From: an uncultured Sutterella sp.
GTDB lineage: Bacteria > Pseudomonadota > Gammaproteobacteria > Burkholderiales > Burkholderiaceae_F
Assembly (NCBI GenBank): GCA_905202595.1
Contig: CAJKSP010000016.1
Span: forward strand, 1-46,688
DNA length: 46,688 bases
Direction of reading: 5' to 3'
The notes under the pieces are model-generated. The model was given only the letters and a program-made list of their open reading frames with translations. It was not told where the DNA came from and did not search any database. Shown here piece after piece: positions 32,378 through 41,510 of the stretch. The first letter of the stretch is position 1. Every line of letters begins with the position of its first letter. The position numbers and the translations under genes were made by a program.

Positions 32378-33586
32378 ATGTCTTTGAGTCCTTTTGCACG
32401 CGCCCGCGCGGCCTGCGCCTACTTCTTCATCTGTCCCGGTCTTGTCTACGGCATCTTTACCGCCCGTATGCCGGCCTTCAAGGCCCAGACGCAGGCGAGC
32501 GACGCCGAAGTGGGCCTCATTCTCCTCTGCGTTGGCGTCTCGAGTCTTGTCACGCTCCTTTTGAGCGGCAAGCTCATGCAGCGCTTCGGCAGCCGCCGGG
32601 CTGCCGCCTTCGCCACGATCGTCATGCCCATTTCGCTCGTTGCGGCGGGCTTCGCTTCAGCGCCCTGGATGCTCGGCGCATGCTGCGCGCTCATGGGCCT
32701 CTCGATGGGCATCTGCGACGTGGCGATGAATGCCGAGGGCATTCTCGTCGAGCGGCGCTGGGCCAGGCCTGTCATGTCGAGCATGCACGGCGCCTACAGC
32801 TTCGGCGGCGTTGCAGGCGCTGTTTCGGGCTCGATCTTTGCGGCGTTCGGCCTCGGACCGGAAGCCAATGCGCTCGTCATGGTGGCGCTCTACATGCCGT
32901 GGCGGCGTCCTGCGATGCGGAATCTGCCCGAACCCGGCGAGCCGCATGATGCCGCTGCGGCAGCAGACGCGGGCGATGCCGCGCCGGAGCGCGAAGCGCG
33001 AAATCGTCGGCGGCAGTCGCGGATCCCGGGCTTCATCATCCTCTGCGGCATTCTTTCCACTTGCGCCTATGCGGCCGAAGGCGCCGTCGCCGAGTGGGGC
33101 GGCTTGCTGCTGCATGAGGAGAAGGGCGCTTCCGAAGGCCTCGCGGCGCTCGTTTATGCCGTCTTCTGCACGGTGACGGCCGTCTGCCGCCTCGGGGGCG
33201 ACTGGCTTCGTGCGCGTGCAGGCGACTTTGCGCTCTTGGCCGTCGGCTCAGCGCTCGCCGCCGCCGCGATGGCCGGCGTGCTCCTCTCGCCGGCTCCGGA
33301 GCCGGCGCTTTTCTGCTATGCGCTCATGGGCGTGGGGCTTGCGCTGCCGGCGCCGATACTTTTCAGTCAGGCGGGCGCCTATCCCGGGATCGATCCGGTT
33401 CGCGCCAGCGCCGTCGTGGCCATCCTCGCCTACAGCGGCCTTCTTTTCGTGCCGCCCTTCCTCGGCTTTGCCGCTGAGCACTGGTCGATCAGCGCGGCTC
33501 AGCGTCTGGTGATTCTTCTCTGCCTCGTCATCGCAGGCGGCGCGATCCTTTTGAAAGGGCTCCGCCGCAAGGCGCCTGCTGCTTAG
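32378..33586 (+). CDS. Major facilitator superfamily transporter (YbjJ-like)
   Basis: This 402-residue inner-membrane protein has about 12 hydrophobic segments in two halves, separated by a charged central loop rich in Ala, Asp and Arg (about 190-225). The RFGSRRAA segment after helix 2 is the MFS loop 2-3 motif, and ICDVAMNAEGILVERRW and SSMHGAYSFGGV resemble the YbjJ/FucP-like group. The start at 32378 removes a non-family extension from an earlier ATG at 32294. The ribosome binding site is not obvious. It is 180 bp downstream of the binding-protein array. The substrate is unknown. Confidence 0.75.
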   Translation: MSLSPFARARAACAYFFICPGLVYGIFTARMPAFKAQTQASDAEVGLILLCVGVSSLVTLLLSGKLMQRFGSRRAAAFATIVMPISLVAAGFASAPWMLGACCALMGLSMGICDVAMNAEGILVERRWARPVMSSMHGAYSFGGVAGAVSGSIFAAFGLGPEANALVMVALYMPWRRPAMRNLPEPGEPHDAAAAADAGDAAPEREARNRRRQSRIPGFIILCGILSTCAYAAEGAVAEWGGLLLHEEKGASEGLAALVYAVFCTVTAVCRLGGDWLRARAGDFALLAVGSALAAAAMAGVLLSPAPEPALFCYALMGVGLALPAPILFSQAGAYPGIDPVRASAVVAILAYSGLLFVPPFLGFAAEHWSISAAQRLVILLCLVIAGGAILLKGLRRKAPAA

Positions 33587-33626
33587 CGATCGGTTCGGGC
33601 CTCGATCTGCAGCGGGCAGAGCTTGC

Positions 33627-33700
33627 TTGTTTAAATAATAGGAAAGCAATAGTTCAAATAATTTTTAGAGTATTGGAATTATTAGCTGGGCAATCCTAGA
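33627..33700 (+). promoter_or_regulatory. AT-rich promoter/operator region of ttdAB
   Basis: This is the most AT-rich stretch near the operon. AATAATT (33657-33663) and AATTATT (33677-33683) form a perfect inverted repeat, a plausible LysR-type or other activator site. The LysR gene at 35440-36372 is the obvious candidate regulator. Exact -35 and -10 boxes are not clear. Confidence 0.45.
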
Positions 33701-33798
33701 CTTTCGAACTAAGCCGAACGGCGGAATCGCGCAGCGGAATCAAGTTTTGCGCGGCTGGTTCGGCAGCTTCTCTCAAGAGACCCGAGGAGAGTCCCACC

Positions 33799-34698
33799 AT
33801 GACCCAGACTGAACTGTGCAGCCGCTTCACCGACGTGATGGCGCGCTTCACGGCCTACTTCGGCAAGCATCTGCCTGACGACGTCCTGAAGCGGCTGAGC
33901 GAAATGCGCGAAGTGCAGGATTCGCCGCTCGCGAAGCTCATCTACGATTCGATGTTCACCGACCTCGACATGGCGGCGAAGAACAATGTGCCGTTCTGCC
34001 AGGATACGGGCGTCATTCAATATTTCATCAAGCTCGGCGCGGACTTTCCGATTCGCAGCGAGCTTGAAGCCTGCCTCAAGGAGGCGGTGCGCCGCGCGAC
34101 GAAGGCAGCGCCCTTGCGCCACAACGCCGTGCAGATTTTTGACGAGCGCAACACGGGCGACAACACCGGCGTGCGCATTCCCTGGACTGACATCGAAATC
34201 GTGCCGAATTCCGATGAGGCTGTGATCTACGGCTATATGGCCGGCGGCGGCTGCTCGCTTCCTGGAACGGCCAAGGTGCTGATGCCGGTCGAAGGCTACG
34301 AAGCGATCGTTCAATATGTCTTCGACGTCATCTGCGACCGCGGCGTCAATGCCTGTCCGCCGCTTCTCGTCGGCGTCGGCATCGCCGGTTCCGTTGAAGT
34401 CGCGGCAACGCTTTCAAAGAAGGCGCTCATGCGCCCTGTGGGCTCGCACAATCCCAACGAGCGCGCCGCCGGCTTTGAACGGATGATCGAAGAGGGCCTC
34501 AACAAGATCAACATCGGTCCGGGCGGCCTCACGGGCCGGCTCTCCGTCATGGGCGTGAATGTCGAGCAGGCCGCCCGCCATCCGTCGTGCCTTGCCGTCG
34601 GCGTATCGGTGGGCTGCTGGGGCCACCGCCGCGCGGCGATCCGCATCGGCGCCGACATGTCCTACGAAATGCTTTCTCACAAAGGGGTGACGCTGTGA
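33799..34698 (+). CDS. ttdA: L(+)-tartrate dehydratase alpha subunit
   Basis: This 299-residue iron-sulphur subunit works with TtdB to dehydrate L-tartrate to oxaloacetate. Close similarity to E. coli TtdA (303 aa, as I recall it) includes PFCQDTG, LRHNAVQIFDERNTGDNTG, YMAGGGCSLPG, KVLMPVEGYE and GCWGHRR. Cys67, Cys186 and Cys273 match the three cluster ligands. Class I fumarase alpha proteins are related, but the TtdA-type blocks favour tartrate. GAGGAGAG precedes the ATG. The stop overlaps the GTG start of ttdB. Confidence 0.87.
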   Translation: MTQTELCSRFTDVMARFTAYFGKHLPDDVLKRLSEMREVQDSPLAKLIYDSMFTDLDMAAKNNVPFCQDTGVIQYFIKLGADFPIRSELEACLKEAVRRATKAAPLRHNAVQIFDERNTGDNTGVRIPWTDIEIVPNSDEAVIYGYMAGGGCSLPGTAKVLMPVEGYEAIVQYVFDVICDRGVNACPPLLVGVGIAGSVEVAATLSKKALMRPVGSHNPNERAAGFERMIEEGLNKINIGPGGLTGRLSVMGVNVEQAARHPSCLAVGVSVGCWGHRRAAIRIGADMSYEMLSHKGVTL

Positions 34699-35315
34699 AA
34701 ACGAAGACCCTCACTACGCCGATTCGTCCCGAAGATCTGGAGGACATTCACATTGGCGACATCATCTACCTCACGGGCTATCTCGTCACCTCGCGCGACG
34801 ATGTGCACATGCGGCTCGTGAAGCAGGGCCGCGCGCTGCCGGTCGATCTGGCCGGAAAGGCCATCTTCCATGCGGGTCCCATCATGGTTCCCTGCGGCAG
34901 CGAGTCGAAGAGCGGCTACAAGGTCGTCTCCATCGGTCCCACGACCTCCATGCGCATGGAAAAGTACGAGCGCGAATTCATTCGCGACACCGGCGTGAAG
35001 CTTATTGTCGGCAAGGGCGGCATGGGCCCGAACACCGTTGCAGGCTGCCGCGACTACAAGGCGCTGCACTGCGTCTTCCCGGGCGGCTGCGCCGTGCTGG
35101 CGGCGAGCAAGGTCGAGGAAGTCGAAGCGCACGAGTGGCCCGAGCTCGGCATGCCGGAGTCGATCTGGGTGATGCGCGTAAAGGACTTCGGCCCCCTCAT
35201 TGTGTCGATCGACACGCATGGCGGCAATCTTTTTGAAGAAAATAAGAAGCGCTTCAACGAAAGAAAGCAGCCGATCGTCGACGACATCAATCAGCACGTC
35301 GACTACTTTGATTGA
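34695..35315 (+). CDS. ttdB: L(+)-tartrate dehydratase beta subunit
   Basis: This 206-residue beta subunit completes the tartrate dehydratase active site. LTTPIRPEDLEDIHIGDIIY, GKAIFHAGPI, VSIGPTTSMRME, GKGGMGPNTVAGC and FGPLIVSIDTHG follow E. coli TtdB closely. A GTG start at 34695 is chosen: it overlaps the ttdA stop by 4 bp (GTGA), GGGGTGA lies upstream, and the family starts there. Translation is probably coupled to ttdA. The product oxaloacetate can be taken on by malate dehydrogenase, encoded at 36540-37526. Confidence 0.87.
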   Translation: MKTKTLTTPIRPEDLEDIHIGDIIYLTGYLVTSRDDVHMRLVKQGRALPVDLAGKAIFHAGPIMVPCGSESKSGYKVVSIGPTTSMRMEKYEREFIRDTGVKLIVGKGGMGPNTVAGCRDYKALHCVFPGGCAVLAASKVEEVEAHEWPELGMPESIWVMRVKDFGPLIVSIDTHGGNLFEENKKRFNERKQPIVDDINQHVDYFD

Positions 35316-35373
35316 TTCGACGGCGGAGCGGACGCGCATTTGAATGCGTCCCGCTTCGCGATTGAATGACAGA

Positions 35374-35423
35374 CAAAGCGCCCGCTGCCGGCCGAAGAGC
35401 CGAAACGGGCGCTTTGCCTTTTT
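35374..35423. terminator. Terminator between ttdB and the converging LysR gene
   Basis: CAAAGCGCCCG (35374-35384) pairs with CGGGCGCTTTG (35406-35416), then CCTTTTT. The A-rich left side lets it serve the minus strand as well. Confidence 0.85.
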
Positions 35424-35439
35424 AATGGGCCGACGAGGC

Positions 35440-36372
35440 TCAGCCCCGCAGGAATTTTTCGCGGGCGACGCGCTGCATGGTCTTTACGAGGAGACGCGCC
35501 GCTTTGGAGAGGTAGCGGTTTTCATGGTAGGCCGCGACGATGACGCGGGGCGGCACGTCGGGACGGATCGAAAAGAACCGCACCGCTTCGGCGGAGGGCG
35601 ATCGGCGAGCAAGCGTCTCGGTAGAGAGCGCGGCGCCGAGGCCTGCGCCCACGAGCGCCAGGGCGGCGCCGAGGGATTCGCTGCCGAGAAGCACGCGCGG
35701 CTTCGTCTTCGTCGCTTCGCAGAGCTCTCTGAAGAGCGTGTTGAACTGCTGGCCCTTCTTCATCACGATGAAGGGGCGGTCGTGAAGCCGCGAGAAGTCG
35801 AGCGGCGGAAATTCTTCGCCGGGCGCTGCGGCGGCGGCCTCAATGGCGAGCGGATCGTCCTTCGCGAGCGCGAGCAGGATCCGCTCCGAATAAATGTCGA
35901 TTTCAGCGAGGCCTTTGGCGGCAACCGGCGAAACGACGAGCGCCAGATCGGCGCGGCCTTCGGCAACGTAATCCTCGAGCTCGCGGGTTGTGCCTTCCTC
36001 GAGGGAGAGGTCGACGTCGGGATGCGCCGCGCGAAAGAACGGGAGCACTTCCGTGAGAAAATACGTTTCGCGGTATTCGGAAGCGCCGATGACGACGCGG
36101 CCCTTGTCGCCGCGGGCAATGTCGTTGATGCGCTTTCGGCAGTCCTCCCGAAGCGTCTGGACGGCGCGCTCGGCTTCGAGGAACGCTTCGCCTGCTTCAG
36201 TCGGACGCAGGGGCTTTGCCGTTCGGTCGACGAGCTCCGCGCCGAGCTCGCGCTCCAGGCGCTGCACGAACTGCGAGAGCGACGGCTGCGAGATGCCGAG
36301 CGACTGAGCGGCGCGCGAGAAGCTGCCGGCAGAAAAGAGCGCTTCGAGATAGCGGCAAGGCTGTTCAGACAT
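35440..36372 (-). CDS. LysR-family transcriptional regulator near ttdAB
   Basis: This 310-residue regulator has an N-terminal winged HTH (YLEALFSAGSFSRAAQSLGISQPSLSQFVQRLERELGAELVDR) and a LysR effector domain. The start at 36372 is preferred to 36387 because the family HTH begins within ten residues. It converges with ttdAB and lies upstream of nothing obvious on its own strand. It may control ttdAB, as LysR-type TtdR does in E. coli, but in E. coli the regulator gene is divergent. The closing position between ttdB and mdh could equally link it to dicarboxylate metabolism in general. Confidence 0.82.
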   Translation of the reverse strand: MSEQPCRYLEALFSAGSFSRAAQSLGISQPSLSQFVQRLERELGAELVDRTAKPLRPTEAGEAFLEAERAVQTLREDCRKRINDIARGDKGRVVIGASEYRETYFLTEVLPFFRAAHPDVDLSLEEGTTRELEDYVAEGRADLALVVSPVAAKGLAEIDIYSERILLALAKDDPLAIEAAAAAPGEEFPPLDFSRLHDRPFIVMKKGQQFNTLFRELCEATKTKPRVLLGSESLGAALALVGAGLGAALSTETLARRSPSAEAVRFFSIRPDVPPRVIVAAYHENRYLSKAARLLVKTMQRVAREKFLRG

Positions 36373-36539
36373 GGAAGAGGGCGGCAAGGCGCTGGCAAGG
36401 GATAAGAAAGCGGCGGGGAGCGCGATGGGAAGCCGGCCGAAAGAGGCCCTTCATCACGGCGTTCGCCCGCCTGTATTTCAAGCTGGCGCAGTCCGCACCT
36501 CAGCCTTGGGCTGGTGGGCGGCTGCGCTCTGCGCACTCG

Positions 36540-37526
36540 TCAATCCGGCACGTACGCCTTGACGGCCGCCATTTCGGCCTGAAGGTTCTCGATGTTCTTC
36601 TGGATGCGGGCCTTCATGATGTCCGAGAGCTCAAGACCCTGGACGATCGAGTATTCGCCGCCGCCCGTTGCAAGGCACGGGAAGCCGAAGACGATGCCTT
36701 CGGGAACGCCGTAGCTGCCGTCGGAGGGCACGCCCATCGTGACCCAGTCGTCGGCGCCGAGCGCCCAATCGCGGATATGGTCGATTGCAGCCGAGGCGGC
36801 CGAAGCGGCAGAGCTCGCGCCGCGCGCCTGAATGATGGCCGAGCCGCGCTTGCCCACGGTCGGAATGAAATAGTCGCTGATCCAGGCGTCGTCGACGAGC
36901 TTCGCCGCGCATCCGCCCTTCACTTCGGCATTCCAGATGTCCGGCGCCATGGAGGGCGCGTGGTTGCCCCAGACGGCCATGTGGCGGATGTCGGTGACGT
37001 CGCAGCCCACTTTGGCGGCCAGCTGCGCCATCGCGCGGTTCTGGTCGAGGCGCAGCATCGCAGAGAAGCACTTCGGCGAGAGGTCGGGCGCATTCTTCAT
37101 GGCGATCCAGGCGTTCGTGTTGCAGGGATTGCCGACGACGAGCACTTTGACGCTGCGGGAAGCGGACTCGTTGAGCGCGCGGCCCTGATCGCGGAAGATC
37201 GCCGCATTGGCTTCAAGGAGGTCGCTGCGCTCCATGCCGGCGCTGCGGGGCTGTGCGCCGATGAGGAGCGCATAGTCGGCGCCGTCGAATGCTTCGGCGG
37301 GATCGTCCGTGCGCTTCATCGACTTCAGGAGCGGGAAGGCGCAGTCGTCAAGCTCCATCATCACGCCCTTCAGGCGCGCAGCGCTCTGCGGATTCGGGCG
37401 CTCGAGAAGCGACAGCTCCACGGGCTGGTCAAGGCCGAGCATGCCGCCCGAAGCGATGCGAAAGAGGATGGAATAGCCGATGTGGCCGGCTGGACCGGTG
37501 ACGGCGATGCGAACGGGCTTCTTCAT
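36540..37526 (-). CDS. mdh: Malate dehydrogenase (NAD-dependent)
   Basis: This 328-residue cytosolic enzyme interconverts malate and oxaloacetate. The NAD fold begins VAVTGPAGHIGYS-like (RIAVTGPAGHIGYS), and the catalytic motif is WGNHAPSM. Length and sequence type are those of the cytosolic-type Mdh of Betaproteobacteria. AQPRSAGMERSDLL in place of the common PR-PGM-R loop is slightly unusual in spacing but keeps its arginines. GGAG precedes the ATG at 8 nt. It begins 110 bp after the hydrogenase stop on the same strand, so may be co-transcribed. It links tartrate-derived oxaloacetate to malate and, through a fumarase elsewhere, to fumarate. Confidence 0.9.
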   Translation of the reverse strand: MKKPVRIAVTGPAGHIGYSILFRIASGGMLGLDQPVELSLLERPNPQSAARLKGVMMELDDCAFPLLKSMKRTDDPAEAFDGADYALLIGAQPRSAGMERSDLLEANAAIFRDQGRALNESASRSVKVLVVGNPCNTNAWIAMKNAPDLSPKCFSAMLRLDQNRAMAQLAAKVGCDVTDIRHMAVWGNHAPSMAPDIWNAEVKGGCAAKLVDDAWISDYFIPTVGKRGSAIIQARGASSAASAASAAIDHIRDWALGADDWVTMGVPSDGSYGVPEGIVFGFPCLATGGGEYSIVQGLELSDIMKARIQKNIENLQAEMAAVKAYVPD

Positions 37527-37636
37527 GATGTTTCTCCAGACGGGCCGCGCCGGGAGCGCTGGGCTTCATCCGGCGCGGCGTTGAGCAGTTGCAAGGTTCA
37601 GTTGAATCAGAGGGCGCCACTTTAGCGCGATCAGCG

Positions 37637-39469
37637 CTAGACGATTTCAAGCGCCGCTTCAATGCGGCGGAAAGTCGGCGCGGGCTTCGCCTGCTGACGG
37701 TCTTCGTAGGAGCAGTGCAGCAGCTTATGCGCAAGGCCGCTTCCGGGTTCGCCGAGAAAGCGCTCGTAGAGCCGGATCACATCCGGATTCTCATGCGAGC
37801 ACCGGATGGGGAGGCGCCGGTCGATGCGGTAGACCGCCTGCTGCCGTTCCGGAAGCGTCGAGCGGAACTGCCCGCGAGCTGTGCCGCCGCCGCCGATGCA
37901 GCCGCCGGGACAGGCCATCACTTCAATGAAATGGTAGGGCGAGCGGCCGCTGCGCACAGCCTCTAGGAAGGGCTGCACATGGCGGATGCCGTAGACGACT
38001 GCGACGCGAAGCGCGCCGAATTCGGCCGTTTCGACCGTCGCTTCCTTGGCATTGGCGAGTCCGCGGATCGGCGTGTAGACGAGGTTCGGCGGCTGGACGC
38101 CGCCCGAGAGGGCGCAGACGGTTCGGAGCGCCGCCTCCATGACGCCGCCCGTTGTAGCAAAGAGCTGCGCCGCGCCTGAAGCCGCCGTCATGAAGGGCGA
38201 ATCGAAGGGCTGCGGCTCGATCGAGCGGACGTCAATGCCGAGGCGCCTGAAGAGGCGCGCGAGTTCGCGCACCGTCAGGACGAGGTCCGTGTCGGGAGCG
38301 TCCGAGCCTTCGCGGCGCAGCAGCGGGCGGTCTGCTTCGTCCTTCTTCGCCGTGCAGGGCATGATCGAAATCACGCGGATGCGCTTGGCGTCGAGTCCGA
38401 GCTCCTGGGGGAGATAGGTCTTGGCGAGCGCGGAGAAGATCGCCTGCGGAGAGCGCGTCGTCGAGACGTGAGGGATCATGTCGGGCGCAGACTTTTCAAC
38501 ATGGTTGATCCATCCCGGACAGCAGGACGTGAACATCGTGTCCGGATGATCGAGCATGCCTGCCGCTTTCTGGCGGCGCAGCCGTCCGAGGAGCTCCGTG
38601 CCTTCTTCCATGATGGTGACGTCGGCCGACCATCGCGTGTCCATGACGAAGTCGGCGCCGGCGGCCTTGAGGCCCGCAACGATCTGGCCCTCAAGATCGG
38701 CGCCGGGCTCGAGGCCGAGGACCTCGGCGAGCGCGAGGCGCGAGGCCGGCGCAATCTGAAAGATCGTCAGCGCCGAGTCATCTTCCAGGAAGTCCATGGC
38801 GGCATCAGTCTGATCGCGCTCGGCGAGCGCGCCGGTCGGGCAGACGAGCGTGCACTGGCCGCATTGGATGCACCGGTCGGAATCCGCCCAAGGGCGGCCG
38901 TCGAAGCCGATGGCTGCATGGGCGCCGGCGCCTTCGAACGTAATGGCGCCTACGCCCTGGACTTCACGGCAGGCTTCGACGCATCGCAGGCAGCGCATGC
39001 ATTTGTCGGGCGCATAGCAGAGCGCCTTCGTCTGATCGACCAGGCTTGGGCGGTCGAGGAGCTTTCCCGAAAGCGCGGCGAGGTCGAGTCCTGCATCGGC
39101 CGCTGCGGCCTGGAGCTCGCAGCTGCCGTGGCGCGCGCAGCCCGAGCAGGTCTCGCAGTGGTCGGCGAAGAGGAGCTCCGCCTGCAGGCGCCGCGCATCG
39201 CGCACCATCCGCACGTTGGTGCGGACCGCCATGCCGGCTTCAAGCCGCGTATCGCAGGCTGTGGTGAGATGCGCCTCGCTTTCGCCCGCCTTTTTCACGG
39301 CCACGAGGCACATGCGGCAGGTGCCCGGCCGGTGGCCGAGCGCGGCAAATTCGCACAAGGTCGGCACATGCGCGCCGATGCGGCGGGCCGCTTCCAAAAT
39401 GGTGTCGCCATCGGCGAACTCGACGGAGCGGCCGTCGATGAATGCATTCAAGCAGTTCTTGTCAGTCAT
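37637..39469 (-). CDS. hydA: Group A [FeFe]-hydrogenase with NuoG-like N-terminal clusters
   Basis: This 610-residue hydrogenase interconverts H+ and H2. In order, it has a [2Fe-2S] domain (Cys39, 51, 54, 72); a His-Cys [4Fe-4S] motif (DHxxxCxxCxxxxxC, His104 to Cys117); two [4Fe-4S] clusters (CMRCLRCVEAC, CIQCGQCTLVC); and the H-cluster motifs TSCCPGW (Cys316, Cys317), MPCTAKK (Cys372) and MACPGGCIGGG (Cys520, Cys524). All key residues look present. The start at 39469 follows GAGG. It lies 13 bp after the fusion oxidoreductase gene, likely its redox partner. HydEFG maturases are not in this window. Confidence 0.92.
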   Translation of the reverse strand: MTDKNCLNAFIDGRSVEFADGDTILEAARRIGAHVPTLCEFAALGHRPGTCRMCLVAVKKAGESEAHLTTACDTRLEAGMAVRTNVRMVRDARRLQAELLFADHCETCSGCARHGSCELQAAAADAGLDLAALSGKLLDRPSLVDQTKALCYAPDKCMRCLRCVEACREVQGVGAITFEGAGAHAAIGFDGRPWADSDRCIQCGQCTLVCPTGALAERDQTDAAMDFLEDDSALTIFQIAPASRLALAEVLGLEPGADLEGQIVAGLKAAGADFVMDTRWSADVTIMEEGTELLGRLRRQKAAGMLDHPDTMFTSCCPGWINHVEKSAPDMIPHVSTTRSPQAIFSALAKTYLPQELGLDAKRIRVISIMPCTAKKDEADRPLLRREGSDAPDTDLVLTVRELARLFRRLGIDVRSIEPQPFDSPFMTAASGAAQLFATTGGVMEAALRTVCALSGGVQPPNLVYTPIRGLANAKEATVETAEFGALRVAVVYGIRHVQPFLEAVRSGRSPYHFIEVMACPGGCIGGGGTARGQFRSTLPERQQAVYRIDRRLPIRCSHENPDVIRLYERFLGEPGSGLAHKLLHCSYEDRQQAKPAPTFRRIEAALEIV

Positions 39470-39482
39470 GGCCGGTCCTCGG

Positions 39483-41510
39483 TCAAAGCTCTTCAAGGCT
39501 GGTTTTGCCGGGAATGGGACGCAGCGTCGACACGGCGAAGATTCTGAGGCAGCGCATGCAGCGCGTGGCTTCTTCTTCGGCGGCGTCAGTCGAAAGTCCC
39601 GCTTCGACTTCGCTCCAGCTCTTTACGCGCTCTGCGGCGGGAATCTCCGGACGCTTTGCGCGGGCAATCTTGACGACGGCGCGAGGCGGCTTCACGGCCT
39701 TGAGCGCCTTCGTTGCGGCAATCATTTCCGTCATGCGGCGGCGTGCAATGAAGCCTGTGCCGTTGGTCATCAGATACTCATGGATCGAGGAGGCGGCCCG
39801 CTGGCCGTCTGCCATGCCCCAGATGAGGCTCGTGGGGCCGGCAGCGGCGTCGCCGCCCGCGAAGACGCCGGGCCTCGAGGTCTGGAGCGCCTCGTCGACA
39901 GCGATCGTGCCGCGGCGCGTGAATTCGATCTTGTCGGCTTCGCAGAAGATCGAGCGGTCGAGGCGCTGTCCGATGGCGGCGATGACATGCCGGCACGGAA
40001 TCACGAATTCGCTGCCGGGGACGGGCTTCACTGAGCGGCGGCCGCTCGCATCGGGTTCGCCCTCAGCCATGCGCACGAGCTCGACGCCGACGACGCGGCC
40101 GTTCTCGATCAGAATGCGCTTCGGCGCCGACAGGAACTCAAAGCGGATGCCTTCGTCCATGGCAGCCTGAATCTCTTCGGGGTCGGCCGGCGCCGAGGCG
40201 CGCGTGCGCCGATACGAGACTGTGATCATCGGATCCGTTGCGCCGTCCTTGACGAGGCGGCGCGCCGAGCGGCAGCAGTCCATGGCGACGTTGCCGCAGC
40301 CGACGACGAGCACGCCGCCGTCGAGCTTCTTCAGGTGCTCAAGGTCGTCATGGCGCTCGATGTCGAGCAGGAAGTCGAGGCCCTTGACGTAGCCCTCGGG
40401 AATCGGCTGATCCGCTTCGCCTTCTAGGCCGAGGTACTGCCCGAGGCAGCAGCCCACGCCGAGGAAGACTGCTTTGTAGCCTTGGCTGAAGAGATCGTCG
40501 ATCGAAAAGTCGCGGCCGAGCTTCTTGCCGTAGAAGCAGCGAGCGCCGAGGCGCTCGACCGTTTCGGTTTCCGTTTCAAGCAGATCGTTCGGCAGGCGGT
40601 AGGCCGGAATGCCGAGCCGCGCCATGCCGCCGGCATGCGCCTCCATTTCAAAGATGTCGACCTGATGGCCCTTCATGAGAAGGTGATAGGCGCAGCTCAG
40701 CCCCGAGGGGCCGGCGCCGACGATGGCGACGCGCTTTGAAACGGGCGTCTGGCGCGGCTTCTCCTCATCGACGAAAAGCTCCTTGATGGGGGCGCCGGCA
40801 TGATCGGCCGCATAGCGCTTGAGGTCCTTGATGGCTACGGCGCCGTCGACCTGATTGCGCACGCACGCCTTTTCGCAGGGGCGCACGCAGACGCGGCCGC
40901 AGGAGCCTACAAGCGGGTAGTGCTTGAGCAGCACCGCTGCAGCGCGTTCGGGATGGCCGTCGCGGATGTAGTCGATGTAGCGGGGCACGTTTACATGCGC
41001 CGGGCACGCTTCAATGCAGGGTGCCGTCGCCACCGCATAAAAGTCGCGGCTCGTCTCCGGCATCGCCGGCGCATTCTTGATGAGCTCCGGATAGTGTCTG
41101 AGCGCGCCGAGAAGCGGCTCCGGCGAGGAGAGGCCGATGCCGCAGAGGCTCGTTTCGCTCATGAGCTTCGCGACGGCTTCGATCTTTTCCCAGTTGACGG
41201 AGGCGCCGTCGCCTCGGGCGGCCTTTTCGAGCGCATCGCGGATGAGGACGGTGCCGGCCCGGCAGGGCGTGCAGCGCCCGCAGGAGAGGCTCGCCGCTTT
41301 CTCATAGTAGGCGCGAAGCATTTCCGCGAGCGTCGTGCGCGGATCAAACACAAGAAAGCCCTGCGGTCCGATGAAGCCTGCAACGGCGTTGCCGGGGTTG
41401 AAGGCAAGTAGAGAGTCGAGCTCGGCATTCTCCGGCACCGGAGACGGCAGAAGGCTTCGCCGACGGTCGTAGGCAACGCCTTCCCAATAGCCGTAGAAGA
41501 GCTGGTCCAT
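39483..41510 (-). CDS. NuoF-tail/GltD fusion oxidoreductase, likely hydrogenase partner
   Basis: This 675-residue flavoprotein has three parts. Residues 30-130 match only the end of NuoF: a short stub, then CGRCTPC (Cys77, 80, 83) and SLCGIG (Cys123), the N3 [4Fe-4S] site; the NuoF NADH/FMN domain is absent. Next comes the GltD-type cluster domain (Cys165, 169, 204, 208, 212, 216). Then an FAD domain with GAGPSG (265-270) and an NAD(P)H fold with VVGCGNVAMDCCR (403-413). It probably passes electrons between NAD(P)H and the hydrogenase encoded next. The start at 41510 follows AGGAG; the open frame continues upstream but without family similarity. Confidence 0.85.
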   Translation of the reverse strand: MDQLFYGYWEGVAYDRRRSLLPSPVPENAELDSLLAFNPGNAVAGFIGPQGFLVFDPRTTLAEMLRAYYEKAASLSCGRCTPCRAGTVLIRDALEKAARGDGASVNWEKIEAVAKLMSETSLCGIGLSSPEPLLGALRHYPELIKNAPAMPETSRDFYAVATAPCIEACPAHVNVPRYIDYIRDGHPERAAAVLLKHYPLVGSCGRVCVRPCEKACVRNQVDGAVAIKDLKRYAADHAGAPIKELFVDEEKPRQTPVSKRVAIVGAGPSGLSCAYHLLMKGHQVDIFEMEAHAGGMARLGIPAYRLPNDLLETETETVERLGARCFYGKKLGRDFSIDDLFSQGYKAVFLGVGCCLGQYLGLEGEADQPIPEGYVKGLDFLLDIERHDDLEHLKKLDGGVLVVGCGNVAMDCCRSARRLVKDGATDPMITVSYRRTRASAPADPEEIQAAMDEGIRFEFLSAPKRILIENGRVVGVELVRMAEGEPDASGRRSVKPVPGSEFVIPCRHVIAAIGQRLDRSIFCEADKIEFTRRGTIAVDEALQTSRPGVFAGGDAAAGPTSLIWGMADGQRAASSIHEYLMTNGTGFIARRRMTEMIAATKALKAVKPPRAVVKIARAKRPEIPAAERVKSWSEVEAGLSTDAAEEEATRCMRCLRIFAVSTLRPIPGKTSLEEL

